Shown here: positions 1-8,281 of the stretch, piece after piece
Layout of the letters: every line of letters begins with the position of its first letter
Numbering within the stretch: position 1 is the stretch's first letter
DNA from: Yaniella halotolerans DSM 15476
Lineage (GTDB): Bacteria; Actinomycetota; Actinomycetes; Actinomycetales; Micrococcaceae
Assembly (NCBI RefSeq): GCF_000420805.1
Contig: NZ_ATVQ01000003.1
Coordinates: 62,001-126,000, forward strand
Length of the DNA stretch: 64,000 nucleotides
Direction: 5' to 3'
Position numbers and translations under genes: made by a program
The notes under the pieces: model-generated
What the model was told of the DNA's origin: nothing
Database searches by the model: none
The model's input: the letters and a program-made list of their open reading frames with translations, nothing else

Positions 1-2
1 CG

Positions 3-227
3 TATGCAAAGATGAAACAGAACCTGTGGTGGGCTGCGGCGTACAACATCCTGGCTGTGCCGTTGGCCGCTGGTATTTTGGCCCCCATTGGATTTGTTCT
101 ACCAATGTCAGTTGGAGCGGTGTTGATGTCGCTTTCCACGATTGTGGTGGCACTGAATGCACAGCTGCTACGTCGGATTGACCTCAGACCTGAAGCCAGC
201 ACGCAAGCAGTCCTCCAGAATGCCTAA
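3..227 (+). CDS. C-terminal end of a heavy-metal (copper-type) P-type ATPase, partial
   Basis: Only the last 74 residues are present; the frame is open to the window edge, so the gene starts upstream. The fragment has the QNLWWA...YN stretch, followed by two hydrophobic segments ending in [11 protein letters not shown]. This is the usual ending of copper-translocating P1B ATPases: the last two membrane helices and a short cytoplasmic tail. The catalytic DKTG and CPC parts are outside the window, so the metal cannot be assigned. The methionine at position 12 is internal, not a start. The gene converges on the LysR gene, leaving 10 bp between the stops. Confidence 0.8.
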   Translation, partial: YAKMKQNLWWAAAYNILAVPLAAGILAPIGFVLPMSVGAVLMSLSTIVVALNAQLLRRIDLRPEASTQAVLQNA

Positions 228-237
228 GGGCAACGTC

Positions 238-1176
238 CTAGAGTTCGGGTTCAATCAGTCGGATGGCCGGGTTTTGGGCCGCTAATTCAGCCACGGTTTG
301 AAGAATCATGTTTTGCATCGCGCCGGCCGCTCGGCTCAGCTGCACGTCTTTGCGATGTGCAAGGGCGATCGTCCGGGTCAGTGAAGGCTCGATGAGCCGA
401 CGCGACTCCAAACCAGGTCGGTCTAACAAAACGGTTGCCGGAACCACGGCCACACCCAGCCCTCGCTCAACAAAGCGCAGCACAGCATCCATTTCAGCGC
501 CTTCCAGAACGACATTGGGTGCTAGGTCGTGTGCACGATACGCCCCCATCGTGGCGGCACGAAGGTCGTAGCTTTCCGAAAAGACGATTTGCGGCATATC
601 TGCCAGTCCACGCAGCGAGAGCTCTGCCTCATGGCCTACAAAATGTTGTGGATCTGCTGAAACGACTACAAGTTCTTCGACGAATAACGGCGTGTGTTCA
701 AGACTCTCTGCAGAGGCGGGATCGTGCTCCGAGGCAACGATCAAAGCAAGATCCAACGTTCCGCCGACCAGCTCGTTCAGTAAATGATGCGACCCAGACT
801 CTCGCAGGTGCAGATCAACACCCGGGTAATCCCGGTGATACGGGCCGACAACCTCGGCGACCACGGAAACGCACATACTTGGCGGTGCTCCGAGCCGGAC
901 TCTGCCGCGGCGCAGCCCAGCCATTTCGTGCATTTGGAATCGGATATGTTCTGCATCGGCCAGCATGCGAGAGGCTACCGGCAGTAGTGTTTCACCGGCG
1001 GCAGTCAGTGTGATATTGCCCCTAGCGCGGTTGAAGAGTTCGGAGCCAAGCTCGGTTTCCAAACCCGAAATGTGCCGGCTCAACGTCGGTTGAGCGACGT
1101 GGAGTTTGGCTGCAGCCTTGGTGAAATGACCGGTTTCCGCCACGGCCAGGAAACTTCGCAGCTGTTCAAGATTCAT
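238..1176 (-). CDS. LysR family transcriptional regulator
   Basis: A 312-residue protein of normal LysR length. Residues 1-60 form the winged helix-turn-helix (MNLEQLRSFLAVAETGHFTK at the start, then AAAKLHVAQPTLSRHI), and residues 90-300 form the periplasmic-binding-like effector domain. It is divergent from the flavoprotein gene at 1254 with 77 bp between the starts, the standard arrangement for a LysR protein controlling its neighbour; the target is inferred. A TATGCT hexamer (1183-1188, minus strand) lies 6 nt from the ATG, suggesting a leaderless transcript. The inducer is unknown. Confidence 0.9.
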   Translation of the reverse strand: MNLEQLRSFLAVAETGHFTKAAAKLHVAQPTLSRHISGLETELGSELFNRARGNITLTAAGETLLPVASRMLADAEHIRFQMHEMAGLRRGRVRLGAPPSMCVSVVAEVVGPYHRDYPGVDLHLRESGSHHLLNELVGGTLDLALIVASEHDPASAESLEHTPLFVEELVVVSADPQHFVGHEAELSLRGLADMPQIVFSESYDLRAATMGAYRAHDLAPNVVLEGAEMDAVLRFVERGLGVAVVPATVLLDRPGLESRRLIEPSLTRTIALAHRKDVQLSRAAGAMQNMILQTVAELAAQNPAIRLIEPEL

Positions 1177-1253
1177 GTCAATAGCATATATGCATCGAAA
1201 CGAGTCGGATAATTCATTGGACTGATCGTCAGTGGGGTTCTTACCGTGGGAGC

Positions 1254-2993
1254 ATGTTGAAGAACAAAACCCAAGAACAGCAAATTTCTACCAGCGTGTT
1301 AGTGATCGGTACTGGAGGTTCAGGCCTTCGGGCCGCGATCGAATTGGCCGAACTTGGCGTCGATGTCCTAGCGGTTGGAAAGCGTCCACGTCATGACGCA
1401 CACACCTCGCTGGCCGCAGGTGGCATCAACGCAGCGCTGGCAACCATGGATGAAGAGGACTCGTGGCAGCAGCATGCAGCAGACACGATCAAAGAAAGCT
1501 ATCACTTAGCGGACCCACAAACCGTGGAGATCGTGGCGAAAGGCGCAGAGCAAGGCATCGCAGACCTGGAACGCTACGGTATGGGCTTTGCCCGCGAAGA
1601 CGATGGCCGCATTTCTCAGCGCTTCTTTGGCGCCCATACGTTCCGGCGCACTGCATTCGCTGGCGACTACACCGGCCTGGAAATCCAGCGCAGCCTGGTC
1701 AAGCGCAGCGAGCAACTTGAGATCGCCATACTCGACACCGTCTACATCACCGACATCCTGACCGAAGGCAATACCGTCTTCGGTGCCTATGGTTTCGACG
1801 TCAACGACGGCAGACGATACCTCATCCACGCCGACGCCGTGATACTGGCGGCCGGAGGACACAACCGCATCTGGCGCCGTACCTCCTCTCGCCGCGACGA
1901 GAACACCGGTGATTCATTCCGTCTGGCAGTCGAAGCCGGTGCTCGGCTTCGCGACCCAGAACTGGTGCAGTTCCACCCATCAGGGATCATTGAGCCAGAA
2001 AATGCGGCCGGAACCCTCATCTCAGAAGCAGCTCGCGGCGAAGGCGGCATTCTACGCAACGCATTGGGGGAGCGGTTCATGGAACGCTACGACCCAGAGC
2101 GCATGGAACTCTCCACTCGAGACCGCGTGGCGCTCGCAGCCTATACCGAGATTCAAGAAGGTCGGGGTACTGAAAACGGGGGAGTCTGGCTCGACCTATC
2201 GCACTTACCTCGAGAAGTGATCCTGCAACGACTGCCACGTGTGTACCAAACCATGATGGAAGTACAGATGCTCGATGTGACCCGGGAACCCATCGAGATC
2301 GCACCGACCGCACACTACTCCATGGGCGGTGTCTGGGTGCGACCAGAAGACCACTCAACAGATGTAGCTGGTCTCTATGCAATAGGGGAAGCCTCCAGTG
2401 GACTGCACGGAGCGAATCGTTTGGGTGGCAACTCCCTGATCGAATTGCTGGTTTTCGGACGCATCGTGGGACAGGCTGCGGCAAACTACTCAGCCAATCT
2501 GCAGGCACACACCCGGTCGGCCGAGGTGGTTGCGAAAGCTCGCGGTGAAGTCGATCGACTGCTTGCTGCCGACGGAACAGAAAATGTCCGCGCACTGCAG
2601 CGTGCCATACGCGACATGATGACCGAATACGCCGGTGTGGTGCGAACCGAAGCGGGGCTGACCGCTGGACTAAAACAGCTGGAAGAAATTGAAGCGCGCA
2701 TGGCCAACGTCGGAATTCACCCAGATATCGCCGGGTTCCAGGATCTTGCCCACGCGTATGATCTGAAATCCTCAGTCCTTTCCGCACGCGCCACCCTGGA
2801 AGCAGCACTCGAGCGCAGAGAGACGCGTGGTTGCCACAACCGCAGCGACTATCCAGAGATGGACCCGGATATGCAGGTCAACCTCGTGTGGTCACCTACC
2901 GACGGCGTCACTCGAGAAGAAATTGCACCGGTACCGGAGGACATTAGCTCCCTGATCCGCGAAGTCAGCACCGAGGGCAAACTCGTTGAATAA
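1254..2993 (+). CDS. FAD-dependent fumarate reductase / succinate dehydrogenase / L-aspartate oxidase-family flavoprotein
   Basis: A 579-residue flavoprotein. The FAD Rossmann motif GTGGSGLRAA lies near residues 19-28, the succinate/fumarate pocket signature HYSMGGVWV near 360, and GLHGANRLGGNSL near 383. The C-terminal helical domain of the SdhA/NadB family is present. Known members oxidise succinate or aspartate, or reduce fumarate. No iron-sulfur or membrane-anchor subunit and no nadA/nadC lie alongside, so this is probably a free-standing enzyme with an unassigned substrate. A TACCGT hexamer sits 6 nt before the ATG, and GGGAG overlaps this spacing; a TTG one codon downstream is an alternative start. 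A strong hairpin follows the stop. Confidence 0.85.
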   Translation: MLKNKTQEQQISTSVLVIGTGGSGLRAAIELAELGVDVLAVGKRPRHDAHTSLAAGGINAALATMDEEDSWQQHAADTIKESYHLADPQTVEIVAKGAEQGIADLERYGMGFAREDDGRISQRFFGAHTFRRTAFAGDYTGLEIQRSLVKRSEQLEIAILDTVYITDILTEGNTVFGAYGFDVNDGRRYLIHADAVILAAGGHNRIWRRTSSRRDENTGDSFRLAVEAGARLRDPELVQFHPSGIIEPENAAGTLISEAARGEGGILRNALGERFMERYDPERMELSTRDRVALAAYTEIQEGRGTENGGVWLDLSHLPREVILQRLPRVYQTMMEVQMLDVTREPIEIAPTAHYSMGGVWVRPEDHSTDVAGLYAIGEASSGLHGANRLGGNSLIELLVFGRIVGQAAANYSANLQAHTRSAEVVAKARGEVDRLLAADGTENVRALQRAIRDMMTEYAGVVRTEAGLTAGLKQLEEIEARMANVGIHPDIAGFQDLAHAYDLKSSVLSARATLEAALERRETRGCHNRSDYPEMDPDMQVNLVWSPTDGVTREEIAPVPEDISSLIREVSTEGKLVE

Positions 2994-3005
2994 ATAACGT
3001 GGTCT

Positions 3006-3040
3006 GGTCGATGGTTCGCTGGCACAGCGAACCATCGACC
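3006..3040. terminator. Perfect 16-bp hairpin after the flavoprotein gene
   Basis: Positions 3006-3021 and 3025-3040 are perfectly complementary around a 3-nt loop. No T-run follows on the plus strand, so it may be an actinobacterial terminator without a U-tract. It lies between the flavoprotein stop and the ychF promoter. Confidence 0.7.
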
Positions 3041-3117
3041 GGCCAGCATTCCGCTGTCAATTTCAAAAACCGGTATACGTGAGCGAGGGACATTTTCGAC
3101 AAGGTAGAGTAGGCGCC

Positions 3118-4203
3118 GTGTCTTTATCAATTGGTTTTGTCGGACTGCCCAACGTAGGCAAGTCAACGCTCTTTAACGCCCTTACCCGCCAGACGGTTCT
3201 TGCCGCGAACTACCCGTTCGCAACCATCGACCCCAACGTTGGAATAGTCGATCTCAAGGACCAGCGCCTGGACCAGCTCGCAGGAATCTTTGGCTCCCAA
3301 AAAATCCTGCCCGCCACCGTATCGTTCGTCGATATCGCCGGCATTGTCAAAGGTGCTTCCGAAGGTGAAGGCCTAGGAAACCAGTTCCTCGCCAACATTC
3401 GCGAATCCTCTGCCATCGCCCAGGTCGTTCGCGTATTCGAAGACTCCGACGTTATCCACGTCGACGGCAAAATCGACCCCAGCTCGGATATGGAAACGAT
3501 CAACACCGAGCTGATTCTCGCGGACATGCAGACCTTAGAACGTGCCATCCCACGCGTTGAAAAAGAAGTCAAAGGCAAAAAACAGGATAAAGCAGTCCTG
3601 GATGCCATGGTTGCAGCGCAAGCCGTTCTTGAACGCGGCGACACCATCTTCTCTTCCATCGACTCCGACAAACTGGACATGGAACACCTGCAGGAACTCA
3701 ACCTGCTCACCGCAAAACCATTCATCTACGTCTTCAACTCTGATGACGACATTCTGGGCGACGAAGCCAAGCAGCAAGAGCTTGCCGACCTAGTGGCACC
3801 TGCACGTGCAGTCTTCCTCGATGCCCAGTTCGAATCCGAACTCGTGGAAATGTCAGAAGAAGAAGCCCAAGAAATGCTCGAGATGGCCGGCCGCGAAGAA
3901 TCCGGAATGGACCAACTCGCTCGCGTTGGTTTCGAAACCCTTGGCCTACAGACCTACCTGACCGCAGGGCCAAAAGAAGCACGCGCTTGGACCATCAATA
4001 AGGGTGACACTGCTCCAGAAGCTGCCGGTGTTATCCACACTGACTTCCAGCGTGGTTTTATTCGCGCCGAGATTGTCTCATTCGCAGATCTGCTCGATGC
4101 TGGTTCAATGGCCGAAGCCAAGGCAAAAGGCAGAGTCCGTCTTGAAGGTAAGGAATACCTCATGCAGGATGGCGACGTCGTGGAATTTAGATTTAACGTC
4201 TAA
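3118..4203 (+). CDS. ychF: Redox-regulated ATPase/GTPase YchF
   Basis: A 361-residue protein, the usual YchF length. It begins with the P-loop GLPNVGKST, has the switch motif DIAGIVKG, NSDD in the position of the base-recognition motif, and a C-terminal TGS domain ending MQDGDVVEFRFNV. YchF (OLA1 family) is a ribosome-associated, ATP-preferring member of the Obg group with a role in stress responses. The GTG at 3118 is chosen because family members start directly before the P-loop strand. A TAGAGT hexamer (3105-3110) lies 7 nt upstream, suggesting a leaderless transcript. An in-frame GTG at 3079 would add 13 unlikely residues. A toxin-antitoxin pair follows 5 nt after the stop. Confidence 0.95.
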   Translation: MSLSIGFVGLPNVGKSTLFNALTRQTVLAANYPFATIDPNVGIVDLKDQRLDQLAGIFGSQKILPATVSFVDIAGIVKGASEGEGLGNQFLANIRESSAIAQVVRVFEDSDVIHVDGKIDPSSDMETINTELILADMQTLERAIPRVEKEVKGKKQDKAVLDAMVAAQAVLERGDTIFSSIDSDKLDMEHLQELNLLTAKPFIYVFNSDDDILGDEAKQQELADLVAPARAVFLDAQFESELVEMSEEEAQEMLEMAGREESGMDQLARVGFETLGLQTYLTAGPKEARAWTINKGDTAPEAAGVIHTDFQRGFIRAEIVSFADLLDAGSMAEAKAKGRVRLEGKEYLMQDGDVVEFRFNV

Positions 4204-4208
4204 CGTTA

Positions 4209-4460
4209 TTGACGCGACGCGCCAAGCGGCTCGATCCTCGACTGCGACGGAGAGCGCTCTCCAAATTGCTCTTGTTGCATGGTGCAACTGAACTTGATGA
4301 GCTTCGAGTCCCACCGGTGAATCAGCTGGAGGCTCCTCGAGGTGATCGCGCTGGTCAACACAGCATAAGGATTAACGACCAGTGGCGAATCTGTTTTGTT
4401 TGGACGCCAGCCGGTCCTGGTGACGTAGAGATCACCGACTACCATTGGGAGGCGACATGA
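4209..4460 (+). CDS. higB: HigB-type toxin (RelE/HigB superfamily), N-terminally short
   Basis: An 83-residue protein with a TTG start 5 nt after the ychF stop. It contains the typical HigB core: LRVPP, then GDRAGQHSIRINDQWRICF, then VEITDYH. This family cleaves mRNA on the ribosome. Full-length homologues, as I recall them, have about 12-15 more residues at the N terminus, a first beta strand of the type MIxSFxDxxTExLF. In this frame a TAA stop at 4194-4196, inside the end of ychF, rules out a longer version. The gene may have lost its first strand when it landed against ychF. The higA start overlaps its stop (ATGA). Confidence 0.85.
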   Translation: MTRRAKRLDPRLRRRALSKLLLLHGATELDELRVPPVNQLEAPRGDRAGQHSIRINDQWRICFVWTPAGPGDVEITDYHWEAT

Positions 4461-4753
4461 GTGACAAAATTCCACCCATCTATCCCGGCGAGATTTTAAT
4501 GGAAGAGTTTTTGGAACCGATGGGGATTACGCAGCACAAGCTATCGGTGTCCATTGGTGTTCCGCCACGCCGGATCAATGAAATTGTGCACGGTAAGCGT
4601 CGGATTTCGGCAGATACCGCGCTGAGGCTGGGCCGCTACTTCGGGATGACAGCGCAGTTCTGGATTAACTTGCAGTCGCACTACGATCTCGAAGTCGAAC
4701 GGGAAGCGATCAGTGATCAGCTTGACGAAATCACCCCACTACGGGTGGCGTAA
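4457..4753 (+). CDS. higA: HigA family antitoxin, helix-turn-helix
   Basis: A 98-residue protein with an XRE/HigA helix-turn-helix: PGEILMEEFLEPMGITQHKL, then the recognition region RRINEIVHGKRRISADTALR. It neutralises HigB and represses the operon in known systems. The ATG at 4457 overlaps the higB stop as ATGA and is preceded by GGGAGG. An in-frame GTG/ATG four codons upstream is less likely. No separate promoter is obvious between ychF and higB, so the pair may depend on ychF transcription or on a promoter inside that gene. Confidence 0.9.
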   Translation: MSDKIPPIYPGEILMEEFLEPMGITQHKLSVSIGVPPRRINEIVHGKRRISADTALRLGRYFGMTAQFWINLQSHYDLEVEREAISDQLDEITPLRVA

Positions 4754-4817
4754 TCAATAACGATTTCATGGAGCCCTGCGGTCATAATGTTGCGCTAAGG
4801 TGCGCTCGGGTTTCGTT

Positions 4818-5585
4818 TTAGAACAGTGGCCAAGGCACCGCAGGCATATGACCGCTTGGTGCGGGGAACTGCCCGGTGTCGGCTAATTCAGAACAACGGG
4901 TGACTAACGCAGATAGTTCCTCTTCACTGAGAAAATTGGCTAACTCTTGGCCCAGCTCGCCAGATAATGCATCGTTGAGTTGGTCGACTGCCTGCAACTC
5001 GTCTTCACTCAGTGGCTCCTCAATCCACCCCCAGAGCACGGTGCGGAGCTTATGCTCTGCATGAAAACACAGTCCATGGTCCACACCGTACCGGTGCCCG
5101 TCGGGCATGGGGAGGATATGGTCGCCTTTCCGATCGGCGTTGTTGACCAGCACGTCAAATATGGCCATGCGACGAAGTTCTGGGGTGTCTTCGTGCAGCA
5201 GCGTGACCTGTTCACCGTCGCCATCCTGACCGTGCAGCACGGTTTTCCACCCCGTAGCTGGCAGGTCGTCGGTTGGCATCAGGTCTACCGCATGCTGTTC
5301 GAGATCTGCTGTTTGCCACAGCTGTACCATTCCTTCACCGAAGCGACCATCGCGCAACCAGGTGCGCGGCACTACATCCCAGCCGAGGGCCTCGGATACG
5401 AGAAAGGCCGCCACCTCCCGGTGGGCTAAGGTACCGTGCGGAAAGTCCCATAGTGGCTTTTCGCCTGCGATAGGTTTGTACACGACACTGACATCGCCGA
5501 TTGTCCCGAAAAATGTTGCATTGGACGCCGTTGTGATGCGGCCGGCGAGTTCCAGCTCGGCGGTGAGCAGTTCTTGGTCGGGCAT
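4818..5585 (-). CDS. SCO1664 family protein (PI3/4-kinase-like fold)
   Basis: A 255-residue protein recognisable as the SCO1664 family by VVYKPIAGEKPLWDFPHGTL near the start, a VLVNNADRKGDHIL segment that resembles a kinase catalytic NxDRxxxN/H motif, and VDHGLCFH, which resembles a metal-binding DxG motif. The family is restricted largely to actinobacteria and has no established function; the kinase-like reading is inferred from these motifs. Its ATG overlaps the stop of the DUF3090 gene by one base (TAATG). In other actinobacteria this trio is often found near mshC of mycothiol synthesis, which is not in this window. Confidence 0.85.
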   Translation of the reverse strand: MPDQELLTAELELAGRITTASNATFFGTIGDVSVVYKPIAGEKPLWDFPHGTLAHREVAAFLVSEALGWDVVPRTWLRDGRFGEGMVQLWQTADLEQHAVDLMPTDDLPATGWKTVLHGQDGDGEQVTLLHEDTPELRRMAIFDVLVNNADRKGDHILPMPDGHRYGVDHGLCFHAEHKLRTVLWGWIEEPLSEDELQAVDQLNDALSGELGQELANFLSEEELSALVTRCSELADTGQFPAPSGHMPAVPWPLF

Positions 5586-6130
5586 TACTGTTCGGGTCCG
5601 GCGCAGGTGTGCCCGTCAGGATCCATGGGGTGACCACAGCTGGAGCAGATCGGACGTCCAGCGGCCACGATTTCATGGGTGCGTTTAGCAAAAGCTCGCG
5701 CCATACCGACTGGCATCCGCACTCGGAGAACCTCATCAGCATTTGGTTCTTGCTGGGGCAGGCCCTCTTCGGTATCAGCGTCGCGGAAAGCGTGGGCCTC
5801 CAGCACAACCTGTGCCACGGTGGGGTCCCAACCAAGGTTCATGGAGCCAACCTGGAAGAGTTCCACGACCCCTTCCAGCGGTTCATTGTCGACTATTTCC
5901 ACAGGGGTATGCGATGGGACGCTGTGTGGATTGCCTTCGAGTGTGCTGAGCTCATCTAGCATCTCGTCGAACATTTCTGCTACGAGTGCCGCATGCTGTT
6001 TTTCTAGAGCGATGCTGGCCAACTCTGCTCCGGAACGCGCCTGCAAATAGAAGGCTCGTTCGCCGGGCTTACCGATGGTGCCGATGACAACACGATCGGG
6101 CCAATTGAACTCGTGGGTTGTAGTGGGCAT
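5585..6130 (-). CDS. DUF3090 family protein
   Basis: A 181-residue protein beginning MPTTTHEFNWPDRVVIGTIG and ending with a small zinc-ribbon-like segment CSSCGHPMDPDGHTCAGPEQ (CxxC...C). The family is conserved in actinobacteria and its function is unknown. It sits between the SCO1664 gene (1-nt stop/start overlap) and the phosphatase-like gene (24-nt gap), so the three are probably one transcription unit. A TAGGAT hexamer 6 nt before the ATG (6137-6142, minus strand) could give an additional leaderless transcript. Confidence 0.88.
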   Translation of the reverse strand: MPTTTHEFNWPDRVVIGTIGKPGERAFYLQARSGAELASIALEKQHAALVAEMFDEMLDELSTLEGNPHSVPSHTPVEIVDNEPLEGVVELFQVGSMNLGWDPTVAQVVLEAHAFRDADTEEGLPQQEPNADEVLRVRMPVGMARAFAKRTHEIVAAGRPICSSCGHPMDPDGHTCAGPEQ

Positions 6131-6154
6131 TTTAATATCCTAGACCGGTTGCGT

Positions 6155-6847
6155 TCATGATGTTTGGTGGCCTGCTCCGCCGCCTACTGGGGCCTCGGAA
6201 CTCAGTAAGCCGGGAGCGAGCCAAGAAAGATCCCCGGCTTCGGTATTGATCGCGTACACCCGCGGACCATTCGTACCGTAATGCACAATCGAAGCGGAAG
6301 CTGGGCCTACACTCAGGCGTTGAAAAAGGTCGAGGTGCATTCCTAAGGCATCGGCCAGGATGGACTTGATAATGTCTCCATGGCTGACTGCTGCCCACAC
6401 CGCGCCTTGTCCGTGCTCAACCTCGAAAGCTGCATCGTGACGGCGAATAGCCGACACTGCCCGGGCCTGCATTCCTGCCATGGTTTCCCCGCCTGGAAAC
6501 GTCACCCCCGACGGGTGTGATTGAACCTGCGACCAGAGGTCCTCTTTGGTTAGCTCGGCGAGGGTGCGACCTTGCCAGGACCCATAATCACACTCGTTCA
6601 AATCCGAGTCCGTCGGCAGGTCGTGTGCTTGTGCCTGGCGTTGCAGCACGGCCTGGGCAGTCTGAATACATCGTTCCAGTGGACTGGAAACAACGCCGAC
6701 GAGGGGTATCGGAGCTAAACGATCTGCGGTGTCCGCTGCCTGGTCATGTCCGGTCTCATCGAGTTTGACCCCGGGGGACCGACCCGCCAGCACTCCGGCG
6801 GCGTTAGCTGTGGTGCGACCGTGCCGCACAAGAATAACTGTGGCCAT
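6155..6847 (-). CDS. MSMEG_4193-type histidine phosphatase / putative phosphomutase
   Basis: A 230-residue protein of the histidine phosphatase superfamily. The catalytic LVRHGRTTAN motif is at residues 6-15, the second Arg region is PLERCIQTAQ, and the second catalytic His is in AAVSHGDIIK. Annotated members are called putative phosphomutases, but the substrate is not established. The ATG at 6847 is preferred over one six codons upstream because the RHG strand starts at once and TAGGCT lies 7 nt away (6855-6860), as for a leaderless mRNA. It is the first gene of the three-gene minus-strand cluster. Confidence 0.88.
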   Translation of the reverse strand: MATVILVRHGRTTANAAGVLAGRSPGVKLDETGHDQAADTADRLAPIPLVGVVSSPLERCIQTAQAVLQRQAQAHDLPTDSDLNECDYGSWQGRTLAELTKEDLWSQVQSHPSGVTFPGGETMAGMQARAVSAIRRHDAAFEVEHGQGAVWAAVSHGDIIKSILADALGMHLDLFQRLSVGPASASIVHYGTNGPRVYAINTEAGDLSWLAPGLLSSEAPVGGGAGHQTS

Positions 6848-6940
6848 AGAGCCCAGCCTAACCACCAGTGCCGTGACAAGGCGACTCCTAAGCCGCTAGA
6901 TTAGGCCTTTCGTGGATTCGGGATTGAGGACGGCGCTTAC

Positions 6941-7465
6941 GTGTCAGCTGACTACGCTGAGCGAACCGTTGTGGGTCTGGTTGAAGCCTGGAATACTTTG
7001 GCTATGGCTAGCTATGAACGTCAAGAAGCGATCGCGATACATGCCTCCCCAGAAGCGGTTTACGACCTGATTTCAGATGTGACCAGAACCGGCGAGTGGA
7101 GCCCAATCTGCAAAAGCTGTTGGTGGCACGACGGAGACTCCGCACAAGTTGGTGCACACTTTACCGGACGAAATGAGCGTGACGGTCATACCTGGGAAAC
7201 GGTCAGTGAAGTCGTCGTGGCAGAACGAGGCCGAGAATTCGCCTGGGTGGTCGGGGAGGGCTATGTGCGCTGGTCGTACACCATGGCTCCGCTCGACGAG
7301 GGGACTGAACTGACAGAGTTTTGGGAGTTCCTGCCCGCTGGGATCGAGATGTTCCATGAAAAATACGGCGATAAAGCCCCTGGTCTGATCGAAGCACGCA
7401 TTGAAGACGCACACCAGGGGATACCGGCTACCTTGGCCGCAATCAAACGGATTGCCGAAAAATAA
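6941..7465 (+). CDS. SRPBCC family protein
   Basis: A 174-residue protein with a START/Bet v1-like fold: IHASPEAVYDLISDVTRTGEW, then SVV/ASEVVVAERGREFAWVV-type strands, and a C-terminal helix ending in AAIKRIAEK. The ligand is unknown. The GTG at 6941 has GAGGA 10 nt upstream and a likely promoter GTGACA (6873-6878) with TAGATT (6897-6902). Homologues normally begin close to the ATG at 7004 (MASYERQEA), so the true start could be there. The gene is transcribed away from the phosphatase gene. Confidence 0.8.
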   Translation: MSADYAERTVVGLVEAWNTLAMASYERQEAIAIHASPEAVYDLISDVTRTGEWSPICKSCWWHDGDSAQVGAHFTGRNERDGHTWETVSEVVVAERGREFAWVVGEGYVRWSYTMAPLDEGTELTEFWEFLPAGIEMFHEKYGDKAPGLIEARIEDAHQGIPATLAAIKRIAEK

Positions 7466-7552
7466 GCTCTGACGACGTCAACGATAAATATACCCATCTG
7501 TCCTACACGAAACCGCTAGATTAGACTCACTGTCTACTACTGAACGGGTATT

Positions 7553-8206
7553 ATGTCTCGCTCCATCACTCACAAAATAGTCCTAGCCTCGGCAATGATC
7601 ACTGGTTTGGTCTTGTCAGGGTGCTCCTCTGACGAAGAAGTGTCACCCGAGATAACCCCAATTGCCAGTGACGCCGCAACGGGACCGGCAAACGGCGTCC
7701 AAGGCCCCGACTCGTCAGAAGCCCAGGAGGCACCAGCGACCGACGGCAACGATTCTCAGCAGCCGGGTATGGAAGATGCCTTGGCCGAGCGGGACCAGTT
7801 TATGGAGGATCAACAGCTTCCACTGGACGGTTCGCAGCTGTCAGCGGTCACACCAGAACAGCAGCAATTTATTGAAGAGCAGCGCACCCACGTCGAGCAA
7901 CAAGGCGGGGTTTGGTCCCCAGAGGCCGAAAGTCTAACGCTTGCCTTGACCGCTGATGCGTGTGAAACAGCAATCCTGAACAATCACGATACGGATGCTT
8001 CAACTGTCCAAATGCACATCGATACGTCACCGCTGTTTATGAACCAGATTCCGGAAAGTCTTCCAGAGGCCGAACGAGAGCAGGCACAGATGAGCATGGC
8101 AGACATTATGGTGTACGGCATGCAGCATATGTGTCCCGAAGATTTTCAACAGTGGAGTGATGCTGTGCAGGAACTGCATCCTGAGTACTACGGTTCACAG
8201 CAGTAA
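7553..8206 (+). CDS. Acidic secreted lipoprotein, function unknown
   Basis: A 217-residue protein with a lipoprotein signal: a basic start, a hydrophobic stretch, and the lipobox LSGC with the lipidated Cys at residue 24. The mature part is acidic and rich in Gln, Glu and Asp, low in complexity for about 75 residues, then more ordered with a few conserved-looking Cys (ADACETAI, HMCPEDF). I do not recognise a domain. The upstream region shares the 12-mer CCGCTAGATTAG with the preceding gene (6893-6904 and 7513-7524), which looks like a common -10 region. Confidence 0.75.
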   Translation: MSRSITHKIVLASAMITGLVLSGCSSDEEVSPEITPIASDAATGPANGVQGPDSSEAQEAPATDGNDSQQPGMEDALAERDQFMEDQQLPLDGSQLSAVTPEQQQFIEEQRTHVEQQGGVWSPEAESLTLALTADACETAILNNHDTDASTVQMHIDTSPLFMNQIPESLPEAEREQAQMSMADIMVYGMQHMCPEDFQQWSDAVQELHPEYYGSQQ

Positions 8207-8281
8207 CGTACCCTCGGGGCTTCTCGAGTATGGTGAATACGACGTTTGATTTGCCCATACCCGTTAGAGGAGGTTGTCGTC

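Noticed and set aside
2077-2808. Long minus-strand open frame (243 codons) inside the flavoprotein gene
   Set aside because: Arg/Ser-rich translation with no fold signature, fully antisense to a well-supported gene.
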